A stretch of DNA of 64,000 nucleotides, from the NCBI GenBank assembly GCA_963745175.1, contig CAVUWK010000010.1, positions 124,001 to 188,000 of the forward strand. Reading direction: 5' to 3'. The stretch is from Bog-473 sp963745175. Its GTDB lineage: Bacteria > Actinomycetota > Acidimicrobiia > Acidimicrobiales > RAAP-2. Positions 17,717 to 25,809 of this stretch are shown here, in pieces; positions within the stretch are counted from its first letter, which is position 1; every line of letters begins with the position of its first letter. The notes below the pieces were generated by a model that saw nothing but the letters and a program-made list of their open reading frames with translations, searched no databases and was not told where the DNA came from. A program made the translations under genes and the position numbers.

Positions 17717-18280
17717 GTGAACGAGAACCACAGGCAGTGCGGGAGCGATGAGTGGCGGGCGGTGGTGCGCAACGCCATCCTCCCGTGGGCTTTAGGCGAC
17801 GTTGACCTGGGCGACGACGTGCTGGAGGTGGGCCCCGGCTATGGGGCCACCACCGATGTCTTGGGTGAACGGCTGCCGAGTCTGACGGCAGTCGAAATCG
17901 ACGAGGAGCTCGCGGCCATGCTGAAGGAAAGGTTCGCTGGCAATGCTGCCGTGATCATCGTCATTGGTGACGCCACCGCACTCGACTTCCCAGACAGCCG
18001 GTTTAGTGCCGCAGCCTGCTTCACCATGCTCCACCATGTGGCGACCCAGCGGTTGCAGGACCGATTGCTCTCAGAGGTGCTTCGTGTTCTCCGACCGGGC
18101 GGCGTCCTGGTGGCCGGAGACAGCTTGGCCAGTCCCGAGCTTGCTGCGCACCACGAGGGCGATACTTACAACCCGATCGACCCGGATCAGCTGCCGGACC
18201 GCTTGGTGTCAGTCGGGTTCCGAGGCGTCCAGGTCAAGACGAACGACTTCGGTTGGGTGGCCACGGCCAGTAAGGCGTAA
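17717..18280 (+). CDS. SAM-dependent methyltransferase
   Basis: Motif I is DDVLEVGPGYGATTD, followed by LTAVEIDEELA (acidic end of beta-2), VIIVIGDATALDFPDS, FTMLHHV and LSEVLRVLRPGGVLVAGDS. I set the start at GTG 17717 because close relatives begin MNxNHxxxCSSxEW-like, matching VNENHRQCGSDEWR here; the frame is open to 17648. About 187 residues, the usual length for this class I subgroup. Substrate unknown. Confidence 0.85.
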   Translation: MNENHRQCGSDEWRAVVRNAILPWALGDVDLGDDVLEVGPGYGATTDVLGERLPSLTAVEIDEELAAMLKERFAGNAAVIIVIGDATALDFPDSRFSAAACFTMLHHVATQRLQDRLLSEVLRVLRPGGVLVAGDSLASPELAAHHEGDTYNPIDPDQLPDRLVSVGFRGVQVKTNDFGWVATASKA

Positions 18281-18342
18281 CCGTACCGGTCGAGGTGGCT
18301 CGCGTAACCGGCGAAGTGGACTAGCCACGGGGCCATTCCGAT

Positions 18343-18705
18343 GTGCAAACCTTGATAGTGGTGAATCTCGATTACGCGGCCGATCACCCGCTTGGCGCTG
18401 TTCGCTCGGTGGCGGTCTCCGAGGGTCCATTTCAGACCAGGCTCCAGACCGCCTGGGACGAATCGGTGCAGCACGTGTGGGAGAAGCCCTGCCTCACCAC
18501 CGAGCTTCTTGCTCGATTCAAGGCGCTGTGGGATCGAGTCACCGACCTGACCGCTGGTCCCAGGAGCACCGGCCTTCGGCAGTTGACAGCGTCAGAGGCC
18601 GTCGCAGCCGTCGATGAGCTGATCGCTCCGGCGGTACAAACCGCGGTCAAGGCGTCTCAGGCTCCAGATGACGTGAAGCTCGCCACTCTTGCTGACCTGA
18701 AATAG
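18343..18705 (+). CDS. Uncharacterised protein, paralogue 1 of a window-specific pair
   Basis: 120 residues, no family recognised. It aligns along its length with the product at 25,810: both share LxYAxDH near the start, W(D)xxVQxxWxKPCLTTxLL in the middle and the identical C-terminus LATLADLK. Mostly helical by composition, without membrane segments. The start is taken as GTG 18343. A copy of the dispersed hairpin follows within 10 bases of the stop, and the paralogue has the same arrangement. Confidence 0.6.
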   Translation: MQTLIVVNLDYAADHPLGAVRSVAVSEGPFQTRLQTAWDESVQHVWEKPCLTTELLARFKALWDRVTDLTAGPRSTGLRQLTASEAVAAVDELIAPAVQTAVKASQAPDDVKLATLADLK

Positions 18706-18709
18706 CGAC

Positions 18710-18740
18710 ATCATCCCGGTGAACGGGGACACCCTCTTTG
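18710..18740 (+). repeat. Dispersed hairpin repeat, copy M
   Basis: TCCC pairs with GGGGA. The right side reads CGGGGACACCCTCTTT. It resembles copy N, which follows the paralogous gene. Confidence 0.5.
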
Positions 18741-18978
18741 AGTGAGCGATAGCGCCGAAACGTGATCGACTTTGGTGGGTTGGACCGATGCGACCAGGTG
18801 ATCCGGCGAACTGTCGCCGCAACCCACGGGGCTGGTCAGCACGTGCTCGAGTCGAGCACTGTTCCGCGAGGTAACTCACCTCGTTTCGCTCGTGACACGT
18901 CGCCAGCGATCGGCTGTAACGCAGTCGAGGAGCCTTGGGTGGTAGTCGTCATCGCTGTTGGCTGCAGAGTCGGTCTGG

Positions 18979-19311
18979 TCATGGCGTCGTGAGATAGTCC
19001 TGCAGGGCGTCGAGTCGGTCGTCCCAGGCATGGGCAAGCGCGGCGAGAAACTGCTGGGCGAGTTGCACGGGTTGGGACCGCAGCCGGTAGCGCACCCGCC
19101 GGCGCTCGCCAGGCTCGGGCGTGACCAGGCCCGCGTCGGCCATGAGGGCGAGGTGTTTTGCGATCGCCTGGCGGCTGATCGGCAGGCGAGCGGCAAGATC
19201 AGTGGCCGTGGACGGGCCGTCCGTGGCGAGGGCGGCGAGGATGGTGCGGCGGGTCGGGTCAGCGAGCGCGACGAAGACCTGCTCGGCAATGGCCTCGATG
19301 TCAGGCGGCAT
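18979..19311 (-). CDS. ArsR-family transcriptional regulator
   Basis: 111 codons. The winged helix-turn-helix is clear: VFVALADPTRRTILAALA, then PSTATDLAARLPISRQAIAKHLALMADAGLV and a wing with GERRRVRYRL. It is of the sub-family that controls SRPBCC (AHSA1) genes. It starts inside the end of the preceding SRPBCC gene (ATG at 19311, overlap about 11 bases), so it is the last gene of a three-gene minus-strand operon. The likely operator is upstream of the first gene at 20,341-20,381. Confidence 0.88.
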   Translation of the reverse strand: MPPDIEAIAEQVFVALADPTRRTILAALATDGPSTATDLAARLPISRQAIAKHLALMADAGLVTPEPGERRRVRYRLRSQPVQLAQQFLAALAHAWDDRLDALQDYLTTP

Positions 19312-19739
19312 CGACGTGCTCCGCCAGCTCCGCCAGCTCTCGCGACCAGCCTTCATTGTGGGAGTCGTAGGTCTCGCGCCGGGTGTCGACGGGGAGCTGG
19401 GCGAAGCCGGTCTCGACGACGCGCAGCACGGTGCCGTCGTGGTCGGGCTCCAGGGTGAACTCGACGTATGTGCGGCGGGGGTCGTCCTCGGGCAGGTCGG
19501 GCAGTCGCCAGGTGTACGCGAACACTGCAGGCTCCTCGACACGTTCGACGCGCATCTCGACCGTCATGCCGCCCGCGAAGGTCATCGTGGCCAAGCCGCC
19601 GGCGCGAAGGTCGATGCTCGCACGCTGGCCGAACCACGCGCTCGAGACCTTCGGCCGTGGTGAGCGCCTGCCATACCTCACGCGGCGCGCGGGTCAGGGT
19701 CACGGTGCGCTCGATGCGGTCAGGGAACGTCATGACCAC
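19301..19739 (-). pseudogene. SRPBCC/AHSA1-domain protein, frameshifted
   Basis: The first frame encodes FPDRIERTVTLTRAPREVWQ and ALTTAEGL. The continuation SAWFGQRASIDLRAGGLATM, FAYTWRLPDLPEDDPR and SRELAELAEHVDAA lies in the next frame. Removal of one base at about 19,643 joins them perfectly (AEGL-SAWFGQ), giving an ordinary AHSA1-like protein of about 145 residues. Because the rest is intact, this could be a recent mutation or a sequencing error. Second gene of the SRPBCC-SRPBCC-ArsR operon. Confidence 0.8.
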
Positions 19740-19832
19740 CTCCTTGAGGGAGCGATTATGGATGATGCCGAGTCAACGGTCGAGGACCCGAGGACGGCCT
19801 TGTCAAGCCAGGAAGTCCCCGGGGAACCGGGA

Positions 19833-20312
19833 TCAGCCGTTCTCCTCCGCGGCGCGGCGGGCGAGATCCCGCGGGCTGCGGTTAGGAGCGCCGGGGCCAC
19901 CCTCGACCAGCTCGCGCAGGCTGGTGCCAACGAAGTGATCCCAGCTCCGGCTGCACATGTCCTTGCATTCGAGATTGTCGTCCAGGCCGCGGTGCTCGAA
20001 GTTGAGTTCGCAGGAGCTGGCGTCGATCGGCCTGATGGTGAATGTTGGCTGGGTGCCAACCCAGTCCTCCATGAAGGTGCACTCGACGACCGTCCAGCGG
20101 ACGGTCGTCGGGCGGGTCGCCTCGTCAACGCGGACGAGGAGAGGCGGCTGTTCCGCCACCATCGGGAACCGCAGCTCGCCATCGGTCAGGCCCGAGCCCG
20201 CTACCGGGCTCCACCAGGCGGTCAGCGCTTCGGTCGTGGTGACGGCGTCGAACACGACGTCAGCCGGGGCGTTGACACGGATGGTCGTGCGGTAGTCGGT
20301 GCTGGTCGTCAT
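19833..20312 (-). CDS. SRPBCC/AHSA1-domain protein
   Basis: 159 residues with the START-like fold: TIRVNAPADVVFDAVTTTEA and LTAWWSPVAGSG, then VRWTVVECTFMEDWVGTQPT, FTIRPIDASSCELNFEHRGL, and the terminal helix with DHFVGTSLRELVEGG. Such proteins bind hydrophobic ligands in a deep cavity. First gene of the operon that ends with ArsR. AAGGAG precedes the ATG. Confidence 0.85.
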   Translation of the reverse strand: MTTSTDYRTTIRVNAPADVVFDAVTTTEALTAWWSPVAGSGLTDGELRFPMVAEQPPLLVRVDEATRPTTVRWTVVECTFMEDWVGTQPTFTIRPIDASSCELNFEHRGLDDNLECKDMCSRSWDHFVGTSLRELVEGGPGAPNRSPRDLARRAAEENG

Positions 20313-20340
20313 TGGGGTCTCCTTGAGTGAAGTAGATATC

Positions 20341-20381
20341 GCAACCCATCGATTGCTATCTTATGGCAACCCTTCGGTTGC
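20341..20381. promoter_or_regulatory. Tandem ArsR operator candidate
   Basis: Two related 16-bp palindromes lie 25 bp apart, start to start: GCAACCCATCGATTGC at 20341-20356 and GCAACCCTTCGGTTGC at 20366-20381. They are 29 bases upstream of the first SRPBCC gene. The second is a GCAACC-N4-GGTTGC dyad. The stretch between them is AT-rich and could hold the promoter. Confidence 0.65.
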
Positions 20382-20754
20382 GTCAAGAGCATTCTGCGAC
20401 GGGATGGCCATTGGGGGGCTTTGAGGCTCGGGCCGACTCAGCGCGCAGCGGATACATCACGAGGCCGTTGACGAGCCCGAAGGCCGTATGGGACGGCGGG
20501 CGTCCTGGCCTGAGGCTTTCTCCGGGCCCGCAGCCTCGTTGGGCGACGTCTACACGTCCCTCGACAGGAAATGCGGGTGTTCGTGCCCATGGGAAGATAG
20601 GAGGGATCCGATGGTCTGCGTGATCCGTGACGCAACCTCGACCGATTCGGCGCGATGCGCTCCTCGGGGACCAGGCCTGTCAGGTCAGCGGGAGCCAGCA
20701 GAAGATCGACACTGAGCCGGCGGACTGGCGCACCTATTCGCTGACGCCGACCAA
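20382..20754. other. 373-bp stretch without recognised gene
   Basis: Short open frames on both strands show no family features and no strong hairpin was seen. Confidence 0.4.
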
Positions 20755-21348
20755 CTAACCAGGCGATCGTGGACCTTGCGGGTGGATGGTCTCGCCTCGG
20801 GCCAGCATCTCCACAAACTGCTCGATACGCCTGGCTCGAGTCTCCACCCTCTTTGCGCTTCCGATCCGATGGAGGATGGAGTACCGATTCGCACTTGTGA
20901 GCGTTTGAAACCTTGCCTGAGCACGAGGATTGGCAATGAGGGCGGCCGCCAAATCCTCCGGAACCTCCGCGCTCGCTTGTCCGGCGTAGGCAGTATTCCA
21001 ACGACCATCCGCTTTTGCCTGCCGAACCTCGTCTTCCCCCGACCGACGCATGCGGCCGGAGGCGCTCAATCTCTCGGCGATTGCGACGTTCCGTTGAGAC
21101 CAAGGGCTCCGAGCGTTTCGGGGTGTGAATCGCCGCCGGAATGTCGCGATGTCACGACGCCCGAGCTGCCCATCGATCCAACCAAAGCAGATCGCCTCGT
21201 CGAGTGCCTCGTCGTAGGAGAGCGTTGTCGGATGCGTCGTGCCCTTCTTGGCTAAGACGAGCCACACGCCCTGTGACTTGGAGTGGTGGCCCCTCAACCA
21301 GGTCCGCCATTCGGCGGTATCAGCCACCAAGAGCTCTGGAAGATCCAC
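20755..21348 (-). CDS. YdeI/OmpD-associated family protein
   Basis: The N-terminal part shows WRTWLRGHHSKSQGVWLVLAK and the hallmark SYDEALDEAICFGWIDGQ. The segment RRFTPRNARSPWSQRN follows, then the C-terminal PEDLAAALIANPRAQARF and a basic KRVETRARRIEQFVEML helix. The family is linked to stress or peptide resistance in some bacteria but has no defined reaction. The start was placed at GTG 21348 (VDLPELLVADTAEW), since homologues begin there; the frame is open to 21426. Confidence 0.88.
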   Translation of the reverse strand: MDLPELLVADTAEWRTWLRGHHSKSQGVWLVLAKKGTTHPTTLSYDEALDEAICFGWIDGQLGRRDIATFRRRFTPRNARSPWSQRNVAIAERLSASGRMRRSGEDEVRQAKADGRWNTAYAGQASAEVPEDLAAALIANPRAQARFQTLTSANRYSILHRIGSAKRVETRARRIEQFVEMLARGETIHPQGPRSPG

Positions 21349-21377
21349 AGTTTCACGGTATCCCGTTGTGCCGGACT

Positions 21378-21403
21378 GTCCCACCGTTCCGGCGCACTGG
21401 GAC
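21378..21403 (+). repeat. Dispersed hairpin repeat, copy L
   Basis: GTCCCA (21378-21383) pairs with TGGGAC (21398-21403) around CCGTTCCGGCGCAC. It lies between the starts of two divergent genes, so it is not a terminator. Confidence 0.55.
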
Positions 21404-21466
21404 ACTCTGGGGAGGCGGATCACCATCGGCCACTAGTTCACCTCGATCCGAAAGAGACAAACTGAG

Positions 21467-21997
21467 GTGATGGACTCCCAACGTCGGCGCATTGCCGGAG
21501 CGGCAATCGTCCGACCAGCAACCGGCGAGGATCTCGACGAGATGGTTCAGCACACATGGGCAGTCGCAGCAGAGGGTCGCTGGATCGGGACCGAGGTGCC
21601 GTTCGATCGCAGGGCTCGCCGTGAAATGTTCCAGAGACTCTCTTCAGGCGTTTCGTCGGCCCTATGGGTCGTGGATACCTCCGCTGCGAGAGGACCGGGT
21701 GTCGTTGGCCACATTTCGATCGATGTCGCTTCCTACGGAGTCGCTGACATCGGGATGCTGGTTATAGCGGAGTGGCGGGGTCTAGGTCTGGGGATGGTGC
21801 TGCTCGATGTTGCAATCGAGTGGGCGGCCGAAGCGGGGGCCCACAAGATGGCCCTTGAGGTATGGCCTCATAATACCGCTGCCCTTGAGCTCTACCACCG
21901 GGCTGGTTTCATCGAGGAGGGACGGAAGCTTCGGCATTATCGACGCCGAAACGGTGAGGTGTGGGACGCTGTCGTCATGGGGCGACCGCTACCCTGA
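21467..21997 (+). CDS. GNAT-family N-acetyltransferase
   Basis: 176 residues with the GNAT core: GVVGHISIDV, then DIGMLVIAEWRGLGLGMVLL (the RGxGxG acetyl-CoA loop), KMALEVWPHNTAALELYHRA and GFIEEGRKLRHYRR. The arrangement is close to the RimJ/RimL- and PhnO-like proteins. Acceptor unknown. GTG 21467 or ATG 21470 can serve as start; GAGG lies just upstream. It is alone in its unit, with hairpin repeats on both sides. Confidence 0.88.
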   Translation: MMDSQRRRIAGAAIVRPATGEDLDEMVQHTWAVAAEGRWIGTEVPFDRRARREMFQRLSSGVSSALWVVDTSAARGPGVVGHISIDVASYGVADIGMLVIAEWRGLGLGMVLLDVAIEWAAEAGAHKMALEVWPHNTAALELYHRAGFIEEGRKLRHYRRRNGEVWDAVVMGRPLP

Positions 21998-22060
21998 GCT
22001 GACCGCCGGCCTTGTAGCTGCAGTATCTCGTTCGATTCCTCCTCGGTGCGGAGTCTGGCT

Positions 22061-22088
22061 GTCCCCGGGCCGGCGTATCGGGGCAGGT
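22061..22088 (+). repeat. Dispersed hairpin repeat, copy D
   Basis: CCCCG (22063-22067) pairs with CGGGG (22079-22083). The loop carries GGCCGGCG as in copies B and C. The IS630 element starts six bases further on. Confidence 0.55.
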
Positions 22089-22093
22089 CCGCC

Positions 22094-23274
22094 TAGTGTC
22101 CTGACCCAAAGATTCTTGTCCAAATAGGAATTTTCCCGTCATCTTCCGCGTTCTCACCGTCATCAACGACGATGGGAGGCAGTGATGGTGAGACGGGGAA
22201 GGCCGACTGAAGATCTCGTGCTGAGCGATGACGAGCGCGAAACCCTCGAGCGCTGGGCGCGACGGCCCAAGAGCGCGCAGGCCCTGGCGCTGCGGTGCCG
22301 CATCGTGCTCGAGTGCGCGAAAGGTCAGACCAACACGGCGGTGGCTGAGCGCCTCCTTGTCACCCGTGCCACGGTGGGCAAGTGGCGCCGGCGGTTCGTC
22401 GCGCAGCGCCTTGACGGTCTTCACGACGAGTCCCGGCCCGGCGTGCCGCGTTCGGTGAGCGACGAAGAAGTCGAGAGGATCGTGGTCAAGACCCTCGAAG
22501 AGACGCCCGACGACGCCACGCATTGGTCGATCCGCTCCATGGCCCAGGCGACCGGGATCAGCCGCTCGAGCGTGAACCGGATCTGGCAGGCCTTCGGGCT
22601 CAAACCCCACCTCAGCGAGACCTTCAAGCTCAGCCCCGACCCGCTCTTCGTCGAGAAGGTTCGTGACATCGTGGGTCTCTACGTCAACCCACCCGAGGCT
22701 GCCCTCGTGCTGTGCGTGGACGAGAAGACCCAGGTTCAAGCCCTCGACCGCACCGCCCCGATCCTGCCGCTGCGTCCCGGGCTCCCCGAGCGGGCCACGC
22801 ACGACTACGTCCGCGGCGGCACCACCAACCTCTACGCCGCGCTCGACATGGCTTCGGGGAAAGTCATCGCGGACATGACCGAGCGCCACCGAGCCATCGA
22901 GTTCAAGAAGTTCTTGAACCTCATCAACCGCAGCGTGCCCGAAGACCTCGATGTGCACTTGATCGTCGACAACGTCTCGACCCACAAAACCCCTGAGATT
23001 CACCGCTGGCTGATCCGTCATCCCCGCTTCACCTTGCACTTCACGCCTACCTACAGCTCATGGATGAACATGGTGGAGCGCTGGTTCGCCGAGCTCACGA
23101 CGAAGTGGTTGCGCCGAGGCACGCACCGCTCGACCAAAGAGCTCGAAGCATCGATCACCGACTGGATCGACACTTGGAACGAGAACCCGCGCCCGTTCAT
23201 CTGGCACAAGAGCGCCGACGAGATCCTGAATGCGCTAGCTGGATATTGCGCGCGGATCTCCGGTCAGGACACTA
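22094..23274 (+). mobile_element. IS630-family insertion sequence with defined ends
   Basis: Perfect terminal inverted repeats GTGTCCTGACC (22096-22106) and GGTCAGGACAC (23262-23272) are each flanked by TA (22094-22095 and 23273-23274), the target dinucleotide that IS630/Tc1-like elements duplicate. The element between the TAs is 1,177 bp, with one transposase gene on the plus strand. It sits between the GNAT gene and a kinase gene whose start lies 49 bases beyond the right TA. Confidence 0.9.
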
Positions 23275-23318
23275 GCGGATCTTGTACATCTCCACCCCAG
23301 CGCCATTTGCGAGACTGA
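22185..23318 (+). CDS. IS630-family DDE transposase
   Basis: The N-terminal helix-turn-helix (CAKGQTNTAVAERLLVTRAT, VGKWRRRF) and a second winged-helix segment (WSIRSMAQATGISRSSVNRI) are followed by the DDE_3 catalytic core: LVLCVDEKTQVQALDR (first Asp), DVHLIVDNVSTHKT (second Asp) and SSWMNMVERWFAEL (Glu). The ATG at 22185 has GGGAGG six bases upstream. The reading frame crosses the right inverted repeat, and its last 14 residues are encoded by flanking DNA, so the element lacks its own stop. The protein otherwise looks complete. Confidence 0.92.
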   Translation: MVRRGRPTEDLVLSDDERETLERWARRPKSAQALALRCRIVLECAKGQTNTAVAERLLVTRATVGKWRRRFVAQRLDGLHDESRPGVPRSVSDEEVERIVVKTLEETPDDATHWSIRSMAQATGISRSSVNRIWQAFGLKPHLSETFKLSPDPLFVEKVRDIVGLYVNPPEAALVLCVDEKTQVQALDRTAPILPLRPGLPERATHDYVRGGTTNLYAALDMASGKVIADMTERHRAIEFKKFLNLINRSVPEDLDVHLIVDNVSTHKTPEIHRWLIRHPRFTLHFTPTYSSWMNMVERWFAELTTKWLRRGTHRSTKELEASITDWIDTWNENPRPFIWHKSADEILNALAGYCARISGQDTSGSCTSPPQRHLRD

Positions 23319-23322
23319 TCGA

Positions 23323-23877
23323 GTGACGGAAGGGATCTGGCTTGTTGTCGGAGTGCAGGCGTCGGGGAAATCGACCGTGGCAGACCTGCTTGCCCAAAAG
23401 TTCGATCGGGGGGTGCACATACGCGGCGGTCAGTTCTACCGATGGGCCGTCAGTGGCTGGGTGCACCCCTGGAGTGAGGATTCAGAAGAGGCACGTCGGC
23501 TTCTTGATCTGCGATACCGGTTGTCCGCGCTAGCCGCGAATGAGTATTGCGATGCCGGATTTACAACGGTCGTCCAGGACAATCTCTACGGTGAAGACGT
23601 ACGAGCGTGGCTCCGCCGGGTGACCGTTCGACCACGACACCTCGTCGTCCTTCGTCCGACCGTAGCGGTGGTGCATGAGCGCGACAAGGTTCGACGAGCG
23701 ACCATCGGGAAGGTTGCTTACCGACAAGGCGAGGTAAGTATTGAGAAGCTCGATGAGCTGCTTGAGGGAACGCCGAAAGTAGGGCTATGGCTCGACACGT
23801 CGGCCCAGACTCCGTCCGAAACCGTGCAGGAGATTCTTGAGCGGCGACGTGAAGCAATCGTGGACCCCGTTATCTAG
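23323..23877 (+). CDS. P-loop kinase-like protein
   Basis: Walker A reads LVVGVQASGKST. It is followed by HIRGGQFYRWAVSG, TTVVQDNLYGEDVRAWL (Walker B-like), PRHLVVLRPTVAVVHERD and a C-terminal GLWLDTSAQTPSETV. The pattern is that of small AAA_33/gluconate-kinase or CPT-like phosphotransferases of about 185 residues; the substrate is unknown. GTG start at 23323, only five bases after the transposase stop. The IS630 insertion has therefore replaced its upstream region, and expression may depend on the element. Confidence 0.75.
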   Translation: MTEGIWLVVGVQASGKSTVADLLAQKFDRGVHIRGGQFYRWAVSGWVHPWSEDSEEARRLLDLRYRLSALAANEYCDAGFTTVVQDNLYGEDVRAWLRRVTVRPRHLVVLRPTVAVVHERDKVRRATIGKVAYRQGEVSIEKLDELLEGTPKVGLWLDTSAQTPSETVQEILERRREAIVDPVI

Positions 23878-23884
23878 AGGCCGG

Positions 23885-24079
23885 GTGCGATCGCCCAGTA
23901 CGGTGCCGGAGAACTACCTGACTTCACTCCCCGGCGTCAGCGCAGACCTCGCAGACAGGATCATCGCTCCGAGAGACTCGATTGGTGGCTTCGATTCGCT
24001 CGATGACATGGAGGTACTGCTCGCCCTGCCACCTCAGCGGCTGGAAGCTGCTAGGGACCGCACAGTGTTCGTTCGTTAA
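23885..24079 (+). CDS. Small helix-hairpin-helix protein
   Basis: About 65 residues. YLTSLPGVSADLADRIIAPR has the HhH pattern (LPGV then hydrophobic spacing) and FDSLDDMEVLLALPPQRLEA looks like the second helix pair, as in ComEA or the PSII-type HhH repeats. The start is uncertain (GTG 23885 proposed; the frame opens at 23837 inside the kinase gene). It could be a stand-alone DNA-binding peptide or the surviving C-terminus of a larger protein. Confidence 0.45.
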   Translation: MRSPSTVPENYLTSLPGVSADLADRIIAPRDSIGGFDSLDDMEVLLALPPQRLEAARDRTVFVR

Positions 24080-24232
24080 CCAAATGGACGATCTACGACG
24101 CTCTGACCTCCCCGGACCCGGCGATGATGTGGAACGGCGTGTCAACCTCCCGCGCAAAGGTCCTTATCACCGGTTTTTGATCGCGACGCACCAGAGGTGC
24201 GGCGCTCGGGTGTTCTTGAGCAGTCGGTGGGG

Positions 24233-24296
24233 CCCCAGTGTCAACACGGAGCGCCCGGAACCCGAAGGGTGAGGACGAACGGTGTTGACACTGGGG
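24233..24296. repeat. 15-bp perfect inverted repeat
   Basis: CCCCAGTGTCAACAC at 24233-24247 and GTGTTGACACTGGGG at 24282-24296, with 34 bases between. The CACTGGGG end resembles the right arm of the dispersed hairpins. It may be a small non-autonomous element or an element end. Confidence 0.7.
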
Positions 24297-24340
24297 AGGA
24301 GGCTGCTACTCGTCTCCCCGTGCGGCTGGCGGTGGTGGCC

Positions 24341-24552
24341 GAGCGAGCCATCGACGACGCGCCGGAGCGCAGTGGATCGGAGAACCGCCACGATGATGTA
24401 CGCGAGTCGGAATCGCAGAAAAGCCATTCGCAGTTAGTTGCCTCGGAATAGGGGCGCCCGTGACATCGTCACGAGGAACGATGGTGGGCGTAACGCCGGC
24501 GAGGATCGGATCTGCTGCGGCGGTGCTCCGGCGCGTCGTGGAGGGTTCGCTC
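24341..24552. repeat. Imperfect 28-bp inverted repeat with a perfect 15-bp core
   Basis: Core ACGACGCGCCGGAGC (24354-24368) pairs with GCTCCGGCGCGTCGT (24525-24539), and the arms continue imperfectly to 24341 and 24552. A short GTGAC-ATC-GTCAC hairpin (24460-24472) lies inside. Such a layout suits a structured RNA or element end. Confidence 0.6.
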
Positions 24553-24597
24553 AGACGCGGCGCCGATCGCGCGCTGAGCGAGACGAAGATCACGGGG

Positions 24598-25701
24598 TCA
24601 GACCTCGGCCACCATCTCGGCCCAGAGGAACCCGGCGAGTTCGCGGGCGATGGCGGCAGCCACGACCGAGCGCACATTCTTGTGGGCAGCCAGTTGGCGG
24701 AACCGCCGAGAAAGACGGATCTGCGCAGCCCACGACCGGGCCACGGTCTCGGGCGGCGCCCCCTGTTGGCGCTCTCTGATGCCGGCACCCACATTCGGGC
24801 TGTGCTGGTAGGCCCAGGCCGCTTCACAGAGCTGGCCTCGCAGATGCGCATTGCCGGCCCTGGTGATCGAGCCCCGACGTTGGGTGAGACCCGTCGAGTT
24901 CTCCCCGGGCACGAGGCCGGTGAAGCTCATGAAGCCTCTGGCCTTGGGGAAGCGACGCCAGTCGAACACCTCGGCAGCCAGACACAGCGCACCAACTCTG
25001 GTCACGCCACGGTAAGTGGCCAAGCGTGGCACTTGCTCACCGAACGGACCCTGGGTGCACCACGGCACGAGATCGGCCTCGACCGACTCGAGGGCGGTGT
25101 CGCGCAGCTTCACGGTGGCCAGATAGTGCGAGTAGGTCGTTGCGATGGCCGGATCGTCGAAGGACAACGTGGCCAGCCAGCGTCGATGGCGTTCGGTCCA
25201 CGGCGAACCTCCTCGCCACACCACGCTGTGACGAAGGAGAAACCCGCTGAGGCGGTTGCGGGCCCGGGTGAGATCTTGGACCATGTCACCGCGCGTGCGG
25301 CACAGGTCGCGCACTCCCTCTTGGGCGGGGGTGGGGATGGCGATCGGGGTGAGCTCACCGGCCCGGTGTAGTCCGGCCAGTCGTCGGGCGTCACGACGGT
25401 CGGTCTTCACCCGATCGCCCGAGCCCTTAGGGATTAAAGAGGGGGCCACCACGTCGCAGCGCACCCCCATCGAAGTCAGCAGGCGATGGAGGTCGTAACC
25501 GGTTGGGCCCGCTTCGTAGCAGGCCCAGATCTCCTTCGGCTTCCCCACCCGTTTGACCAGGCGTCGGACCGAGTCGGTGTCGTGGAAGATCTTGTCGACC
25601 TCGGCGGTGTCGCGATCGGGCGACAACACCGCCACCGCGATCGAGTCCTTCGCGACGTCCATCCCCAGGTGGACGAATCCTCGGTGGGCAATACTGGACA
25701 C
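24598..25701 (-). CDS. IS110-family transposase
   Basis: 367 residues. The DEDD domain shows FVHLGMDVAKDSIAVAVL, WACYEAGPTGYDLHRLL and VKTDRRDARRLA. The C-terminal Transposase_20 region shows VPRLATYRGVTRVGALCLAA, FMSFTGLVPGENSTG and RGSITRAGNAHLRGQLCEAA. It looks complete. GTG start at 25701 with AAGGAG nine bases upstream. It is a different sub-group from the copy at 4,866, so the two insertions are independent. Confidence 0.92.
   Translation of the reverse strand: MSSIAHRGFVHLGMDVAKDSIAVAVLSPDRDTAEVDKIFHDTDSVRRLVKRVGKPKEIWACYEAGPTGYDLHRLLTSMGVRCDVVAPSLIPKGSGDRVKTDRRDARRLAGLHRAGELTPIAIPTPAQEGVRDLCRTRGDMVQDLTRARNRLSGFLLRHSVVWRGGSPWTERHRRWLATLSFDDPAIATTYSHYLATVKLRDTALESVEADLVPWCTQGPFGEQVPRLATYRGVTRVGALCLAAEVFDWRRFPKARGFMSFTGLVPGENSTGLTQRRGSITRAGNAHLRGQLCEAAWAYQHSPNVGAGIRERQQGAPPETVARSWAAQIRLSRRFRQLAAHKNVRSVVAAAIARELAGFLWAEMVAEV
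24598..25701 (-). mobile_element. IS110-family insertion element (ends not determined)
   Basis: Defined by its transposase gene. Flanking non-coding ends probably extend to both sides (inverted repeats at 24,233-24,552 on the downstream side), but no terminal repeats or target duplication are visible. Confidence 0.65.
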
Positions 25702-25809
25702 GGCTGGCTCCTTCCCTCCGTATGTCGGCTCCGTTCACCGCACAAGTGAATGATCCACGTAAATGCGGATGCCGGAGGAGCCGGCCGTTCCATACTGATT
25801 AGGGGGCAG

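Larger units (their letters stand above)
24080..24597. other. 518-bp stretch with two large inverted repeats, no gene
   Basis: No open frame shows family features. Both inverted repeats listed separately fall here, on the downstream side of the minus-strand IS110 transposase. It may be the non-coding end of that element. Confidence 0.5.
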
